Notes under the pieces: model-generated
What the model was told of the DNA's origin: nothing
Database searches by the model: none
Seen by the model: the letters and a program-made list of their open reading frames with translations, nothing else
Assembly: GCA_002358835.1 (NCBI GenBank)
Contig: DEPP01000111.1
Span: forward strand, 156 to 9,999
Origin: Bacteroidales bacterium UBA3389
GTDB taxonomy: Bacteria; Bacteroidota; Bacteroidia; Bacteroidales; P3
DNA length: 9,844 nt
Reading direction: 5' to 3'
Program-made: the position numbers and the translations under genes
Shown: piece by piece, positions 6,487-9,844 of the stretch
How the letters are laid out: each line of letters begins with the position of its first letter
Numbering within the stretch: position 1 is the stretch's first letter

Positions 6487-7065
6487 ATGGAATACATAAC
6501 TATTATCATTTTTGCAGTATTTGTAAACAATGTTATTTTATCTCAATTCTTGGGAATTTGTCCTTTTTTGGGCGTATCAACAAAAGTAAGCACGGCGGCA
6601 GGAATGGGTGCGGCTGTTGTTTTCGTAATGACTCTTTCAACAATAGTAACATTCTTACTACAAAAGTTTGTGTTGGTACCTTTTGGTATAGAATTTCTGC
6701 AAACCATTGTTTTCATTTTGGTTATTGCCGCTTTGGTGCAAATGGTTGAGATTATATTGAAGAAAATCAGCCCATCACTTTATCAGGCTTTGGGAGTATT
6801 CCTACCTTTGATTACAACAAACTGTGCTGTTTTGGGTATATCGATTTTAGTTGTGCAAAAAGGATACAATCTATTGGAAGGAATAACATACACCATAGGA
6901 ATATCACTCGGATTCACCCTTGCAATGGTTATTTTTGCAGGTTTGAGAGAACATCTTGAACTTGTAGAGGTTCCAAAAGGGGTAAAAGGTATTCCTATTG
7001 CATTGGTTACGGCAGGAATCCTTGCAATGGCCTTCATGGGTTTTGCAGGTTTGGTAAAATTATAA
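6487..7065 (+). CDS. rnfA: Rnf/Rsx electron transport complex subunit A
   Basis: A 192-residue integral membrane protein with about six helices, a subunit of the Rnf complex, which couples reduced ferredoxin oxidation by NAD+ to Na+ or H+ export across the inner membrane. It aligns along its whole length with E. coli RsxA, sharing the VNN start, FLG.CPF.GVS, FLPLITTNCAVLG and the C-terminal MGF.GLVKL. C25 and C113 are retained; in Rnf/Nqr structures the equivalent cysteines of subunits A and E (NqrE/D) hold a [2Fe-2S] centre within the membrane. These signatures fit RnfA better than its paralogues RnfE or NqrE/NqrD. Normally rnfA is the last gene of an rnfBCDGEA cluster; here no other rnf gene precedes it and it has its own promoter. 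A small gene follows after 27 bases. Confidence 0.93.
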   Translation: MEYITIIIFAVFVNNVILSQFLGICPFLGVSTKVSTAAGMGAAVVFVMTLSTIVTFLLQKFVLVPFGIEFLQTIVFILVIAALVQMVEIILKKISPSLYQALGVFLPLITTNCAVLGISILVVQKGYNLLEGITYTIGISLGFTLAMVIFAGLREHLELVEVPKGVKGIPIALVTAGILAMAFMGFAGLVKL

Positions 7066-7092
7066 GAGAATAGCAACTCTAATTTCATTGTC

Positions 7093-7455
7093 ATGATAGA
7101 CAAACAAACAAACAAACATTTATCCAAAGCATTAAAGGATAAACAACGCAAACCGGGTTGGTGGGCAAGAAGAAGCAGAAAAAAACTCATTGCAGAGATA
7201 TTGGAATCTCTTGAAGACTATGAAATAAAATCCGTCTGGGCTCACAAGGCTTTTGTTTCTGCACAAGAAAAACGCCCTAAAAACATAACGCTTTACATAG
7301 AATTTTCAGACAAAGCAGCGGAAGGAATTGCCGAGAAAGTAGGAATGGAAATGGATAAAGCCATTCCAAAGAAGCAAATCGATATTATAAACGTTAATAC
7401 CTTACTTCCGTCGGTCAGAGAGTTCGTTTTCAAAGACGTTGAGAAGATTTTATAA
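7093..7455 (+). CDS. Small protein resembling a degenerate (catalytically dead) MNT-type nucleotidyltransferase
   Basis: I do not recognise a named family for this 120-residue soluble protein. The first 32 residues are strongly basic (KALKDKQRKPGWWARRSRKK). Residues 30-120 follow the layout of minimal nucleotidyltransferases (MNT, Pol-beta fold): a helix (KKLIAEILESL), then the position of the GSxR signature, then the strand that normally reads DxDLLVEF, a helix, and a final QIDIINVNTLLPSVREFVFKD resembling the usual VDLVTxxxLxPxxRExIxxE tail. The catalytic positions appear lost: GS becomes A50-H51, and the two metal-binding aspartates become N64 and T66 (KNITLYIEF). If the homology holds, it is a non-catalytic, possibly binding or scaffold protein. 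It sits 27 bases after rnfA and 5 bases before the GT2 gene. The coding call is firm; the fold assignment is by eye. Confidence 0.8.
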   Translation: MIDKQTNKHLSKALKDKQRKPGWWARRSRKKLIAEILESLEDYEIKSVWAHKAFVSAQEKRPKNITLYIEFSDKAAEGIAEKVGMEMDKAIPKKQIDIINVNTLLPSVREFVFKDVEKIL

Positions 7456-7460
7456 TCCTT

Positions 7461-8234
7461 ATGCTTATTTCTGCAGTCATTATAACACTGAACGAAGAGG
7501 CTAATATTTCGAGATGTTTGGCTTCTTTGCAGGGTGTTGCAGATGAAGTTATTATTGTCGATTCATTTTCCAAAGATAAAACAGAAGAAATATCCAAGAG
7601 TTTTTCGTTTGTAAGGTTCTATCAGCAAGAATGGCTGGGATATTCTGCTCAAAAGAACTATGCAAATGCTCTTGCTACACATGATACAATTCTATCTATA
7701 GATGCAGACGAGGCTTTATCGGAAGAATTAACAAAAAGCATATTACAAATCAAGCAATCCGAATCTGAATCATCTAAAGTTTACGAAGTATCAAGGCTTA
7801 CAAATTATTGTGGCAGTTGGATAAAACATTGTGGTTGGTATCCCGATAAAAAAATCCGTATTTTCAGCAAATCCACAATTAAATGGCAAGGAGACTTTGT
7901 TCATGAAACGCTTGCATTGCCTGAAAACACAAAAATAATACATCTAAAAGGCGATTTGTTGCACTATTCTTACAATAACACATCTTCACACTTACAACAA
8001 TTAGATAGATTCACAACTTTGACTGCACAAGAAGCCCATAGTAAGGGCAAGAGAACAAATCTGTTGGGATTGTATTTTCGTCCCAAATGGAAATTTCTGA
8101 GAGACTATATTTTCAAGTTAGGGTTCCTTGACGGCTATGCCGGCTATCAAGTGTGTAAACTTTCAGCCACTGCAACCTTTTTGAAATATGCCAAACTCAA
8201 AGAATTAAATAACAATGACAATACTTGTAAGTAG
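7461..8234 (+). CDS. Family 2 glycosyltransferase, WaaE/KdtX-like LPS-core type
   Basis: A 257-residue GT-A-fold glycosyltransferase acting at the cytoplasmic side of the inner membrane. The N-terminus SAVIITLNEE (4-13) and VDS (33-35) bind the nucleotide sugar, and DADE (81-84) is the metal-binding DxD motif. KIRIFSKSTIKWQGDFVHE (131-149), with the conserved H148-E149, and the basic C-terminal region RPKWKFLRDYIFKLGFLDG are typical of WaaE/KdtX proteins, which add glucose to inner-core heptose of lipopolysaccharide. The exact donor and acceptor are not determined by sequence. It starts 5 bases after the preceding gene and its last 20 bases overlap the start of the GT9 gene, indicating cotranscription and likely translational coupling. 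Confidence 0.88.
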   Translation: MLISAVIITLNEEANISRCLASLQGVADEVIIVDSFSKDKTEEISKSFSFVRFYQQEWLGYSAQKNYANALATHDTILSIDADEALSEELTKSILQIKQSESESSKVYEVSRLTNYCGSWIKHCGWYPDKKIRIFSKSTIKWQGDFVHETLALPENTKIIHLKGDLLHYSYNNTSSHLQQLDRFTTLTAQEAHSKGKRTNLLGLYFRPKWKFLRDYIFKLGFLDGYAGYQVCKLSATATFLKYAKLKELNNNDNTCK

Positions 8235-9228
8235 AACAGATTCTATTGGAGATGTTGTATTAACCTTACCTTTGGTCGGAGCCATAAAACGTTATTTACC
8301 ATCAAGTAAAGTAATCTTTCTTGGCAAAAGCTACACCAAAGCAGTGATTGAACTATGCGATGACATAGATGATTTTTTGAATTGGGACGATTTAAGAAAA
8401 GATCTCAAAAAAGCTCATACTGTATTGCAGAATAAAAATATCAACACGGCAATTCTTGTATTCCCCGATAAACAAATAGCAAAAGTCTGCAAAAAAGCAA
8501 AAATCAAATATCGCATAGGCACATCTCATAGAGTTCATAACCTACTATATTGCAATCGTTTGATTAACTTCTCACGCAGAAAATCAAATAAACATGAAGC
8601 AATCTTGAATCTAAAATTATTAAACAAGGTTTCGGGCTTACAGAACAAGATTTCATTTGACAATATCACAGAATTATTGAATGTATCTGTGAAAAGGAGT
8701 GATTATCCCAAAGGTTACATCTCTGAAAACGAAGATTTCAAGTACGTAATATTGCATCCGAAAAGCAATGGCAGTGCAAGAGAATGGGGATTGAAAAATT
8801 TCAAAACATTGATTAACTTATTGGATAAAACCAAATTCAGGATTTTTGTTTGTGGAACAGAGTCTGAAGGAGAATTATTCAGACAATATTTATTTGATAA
8901 CAAGATTGATAATGTTTATGATTTGAGTGGACAATTATCTTTGGAAGAATATATCAGTTTGATTAATGATTCAGACTTTCTGATTGCGGCAAGCACAGGT
9001 CCTTTGCACATAGCAGCCATACTAAACAAACATGCAATAGGACTTTTCCCTCCTATAAGACCGATGGATCCAGGACGTTGGCGACCAATTGGAAAGAACG
9101 TCAAAATATTCTGCAAAGAAAAATCTTGCAACATCTGTAGAAAAGACACCAACTGCGAATGCGTTAAAAGCATTCCTCCAAAAGATGTCGCAGATTATAT
9201 AATAAGCACCTGCAAACCGAATAGTTAG
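8215..9228 (+). CDS. Family 9 glycosyltransferase (heptosyltransferase family)
   Basis: A 337-residue GT-B-fold enzyme of the ADP-heptose:LPS heptosyltransferase family. Signatures are RTDSIGDVVLTLPL (7-20), with D13 at the catalytic-base position of WaaC, the HPKSNGSAREW donor-site loop (181-191), and the family's C-terminal S-T-G-P-L-H-I-A-A segment (260-268). Near the end, cysteines C300, C305, C308, C314 and C316 form a tight cluster (C-x4-C-x2-C-x5-C-x-C) that could bind a metal. It overlaps the GT2 gene by 20 bases, suggesting the two enzymes build one glycan, most likely lipooligosaccharide core. Its stop is 2 bases from the stop of the convergent pth gene, leaving no room for a terminator. 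Whether the sugar is heptose cannot be read from the sequence. Confidence 0.88.
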   Translation: MTILVSRTDSIGDVVLTLPLVGAIKRYLPSSKVIFLGKSYTKAVIELCDDIDDFLNWDDLRKDLKKAHTVLQNKNINTAILVFPDKQIAKVCKKAKIKYRIGTSHRVHNLLYCNRLINFSRRKSNKHEAILNLKLLNKVSGLQNKISFDNITELLNVSVKRSDYPKGYISENEDFKYVILHPKSNGSAREWGLKNFKTLINLLDKTKFRIFVCGTESEGELFRQYLFDNKIDNVYDLSGQLSLEEYISLINDSDFLIAASTGPLHIAAILNKHAIGLFPPIRPMDPGRWRPIGKNVKIFCKEKSCNICRKDTNCECVKSIPPKDVADYIISTCKPNS

Positions 9229-9230
9229 AC

Positions 9231-9815
9231 TCACTTTCCATTAAACATATTCATGGTTCTATCCATGCCTATGCTCACAAAAGACTTGATTATATCGGTA
9301 CAAAGATCAAGTTTTTCTTCTGTCGTTCTCCAATCTTCACCTTCTATTTTTCCCAAAACGAAATCGACTTGTCTACCTCTCGAAAAGTTATTTCCAATAC
9401 CAAATCTCAAACGATTGAATTTGTTATGCCCTAAAGATGCAATTATATCTTTCAATCCGTTGTGTCCGCCATCACTTCCACCCATTCTCATGCGAATCGC
9501 ACCCAAATCCAACGCCAAATCATCAACAATAATCAACAAATTTTCAATTGGGATTTTCTCTTTATCCAGCCAATACTTTACAGCCTTACCACTTAAATTC
9601 ATATAAGTTGTAGGCTTTACAAGCACCAACGTTCTTCCTTTTACTTTAGTTTGTGCCACATAAGCATGTCGTTCCGTTGAGAACTTACATGAGTTAGCCG
9701 GATTTTCGCTATTTATATTCTGAACAAACTTATCCAATACCATATAACCGATATTATGACGTGTCTGCTCATACTCTGCTCCCGGATTACCGAGTCCTAC
9801 TATCAAATACTTCAT
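9231..9815 (-). CDS. pth: Peptidyl-tRNA hydrolase
   Basis: Recycles peptidyl-tRNAs that fall off the ribosome by cleaving the ester between peptide and tRNA; essential in most bacteria. The 194 residues match the family length. The start MKYLIVGLGNPGAEYEQTRHNIG carries N10 and catalytic H20; PTTYMNLSG has N73, VDDLAL has D99 (the partner of the histidine), and SDGGHNGLKDI has N119, so the active site is complete. The ATG at 9815 gives this canonical N-terminus. Only 29 bases lie upstream in the window and I see no clear TAnnTTTG box there, so it may be cotranscribed with a gene beyond the right edge. It is tail-to-tail with the GT9 gene. Confidence 0.97.
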   Translation of the reverse strand: MKYLIVGLGNPGAEYEQTRHNIGYMVLDKFVQNINSENPANSCKFSTERHAYVAQTKVKGRTLVLVKPTTYMNLSGKAVKYWLDKEKIPIENLLIIVDDLALDLGAIRMRMGGSDGGHNGLKDIIASLGHNKFNRLRFGIGNNFSRGRQVDFVLGKIEGEDWRTTEEKLDLCTDIIKSFVSIGMDRTMNMFNGK

Positions 9816-9844
9816 ATCTCAAAAATTAAGGCTGTACAGATCCC

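Noticed and set aside
7068..7083. AGAG/CTCT short hairpin between rnfA and the next gene
   Set aside because: A 4-bp stem with an 8-base loop and no U run is far too weak to terminate transcription.
9253..9606. 117-codon rightward open frame antisense to pth
   Set aside because: It lies entirely opposite a well-supported conserved gene, and its protein shows no family features; it is a shadow of the pth reading frame.
9832..9839. CTGTACAG palindrome just upstream of pth
   Set aside because: Eight-base palindromes are expected by chance at this length, and there is no surrounding promoter context in the window.
9826..9844. Possible tail of an upstream gene at the right edge (minus-strand frame ending S-V-Q-P, stop at 9828-9826)
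   Set aside because: Only five codons are visible. A ribosomal L25 gene often precedes pth, but these residues are too few to support any identity.
1..9844. Novel multi-gene defence, mobile or CRISPR system
   Set aside because: Every long reading frame is a recognisable housekeeping, transport or envelope gene except the 120-residue protein at 7093. I saw no spaced identical repeats, transposase, integrase, toxin-antitoxin pair or tRNA.

Overview
The window looks like a chromosomal segment from an AT-rich member of the Bacteroidota, probably Bacteroidales-like. Two kinds of evidence support this. Several genes are preceded by the phylum's characteristic promoter (a TTTG box about 19-20 bases upstream of TAnnTTTG) rather than E. 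coli-type -35/-10 boxes. The gene content also fits: bacterial-type AspRS, acetate kinase, a small PlsC-like acyltransferase, RnfA, and LPS-type glycosyltransferases. Genus and species cannot be assigned from the sequence alone.

Layout. Left edge (1-187): the first 12 codons of a leftward gene that appears to encode a secreted or membrane protein, with a well-formed promoter at 75-106, a 12-bp palindrome in its leader and a G8 tract further upstream. 188-5290, leftward: a tight cluster transcribed in the order K+/H+ antiporter (cvrA-type), acetate kinase (ackA), PlsC-like acyltransferase, aspartyl-tRNA synthetase (aspS), closed by a strong intrinsic terminator at 188-227. 5342-6112, leftward: a YbfF-like alpha/beta hydrolase with its own promoter element. 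6113-6486: a 374-base divergent intergenic region with the hydrolase and rnfA promoters, an 11-bp inverted repeat, a 10-bp direct repeat and a CRP-like palindrome. 6487-9228, rightward: rnfA, a small protein resembling a catalytically dead nucleotidyltransferase, a GT2 and a GT9 glycosyltransferase, with gaps of 27 and 5 bases and an overlap of 20 bases, so probably one operon. 9231-9815, leftward: peptidyl-tRNA hydrolase (pth), convergent with the GT9 gene.

How the genes work together. The leftward cluster mixes ion homeostasis, acetyl-phosphate/acetate overflow metabolism, phospholipid acylation and translation; it reads as a housekeeping operon rather than one pathway. The rightward group puts one subunit of the Rnf ferredoxin:NAD+ complex at the head of an operon that ends in lipopolysaccharide-core-type glycosyltransferases. 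None of the other rnf genes is present, which is the least usual feature of the arrangement.

I did not find a convincing new multi-gene system, mobile element, CRISPR array, tRNA or rRNA. The points most worth a second look are the solitary rnfA with its own promoter, the degenerate nucleotidyltransferase-like protein next to it, and the promoter/palindrome/homopolymer arrangement at the left edge.
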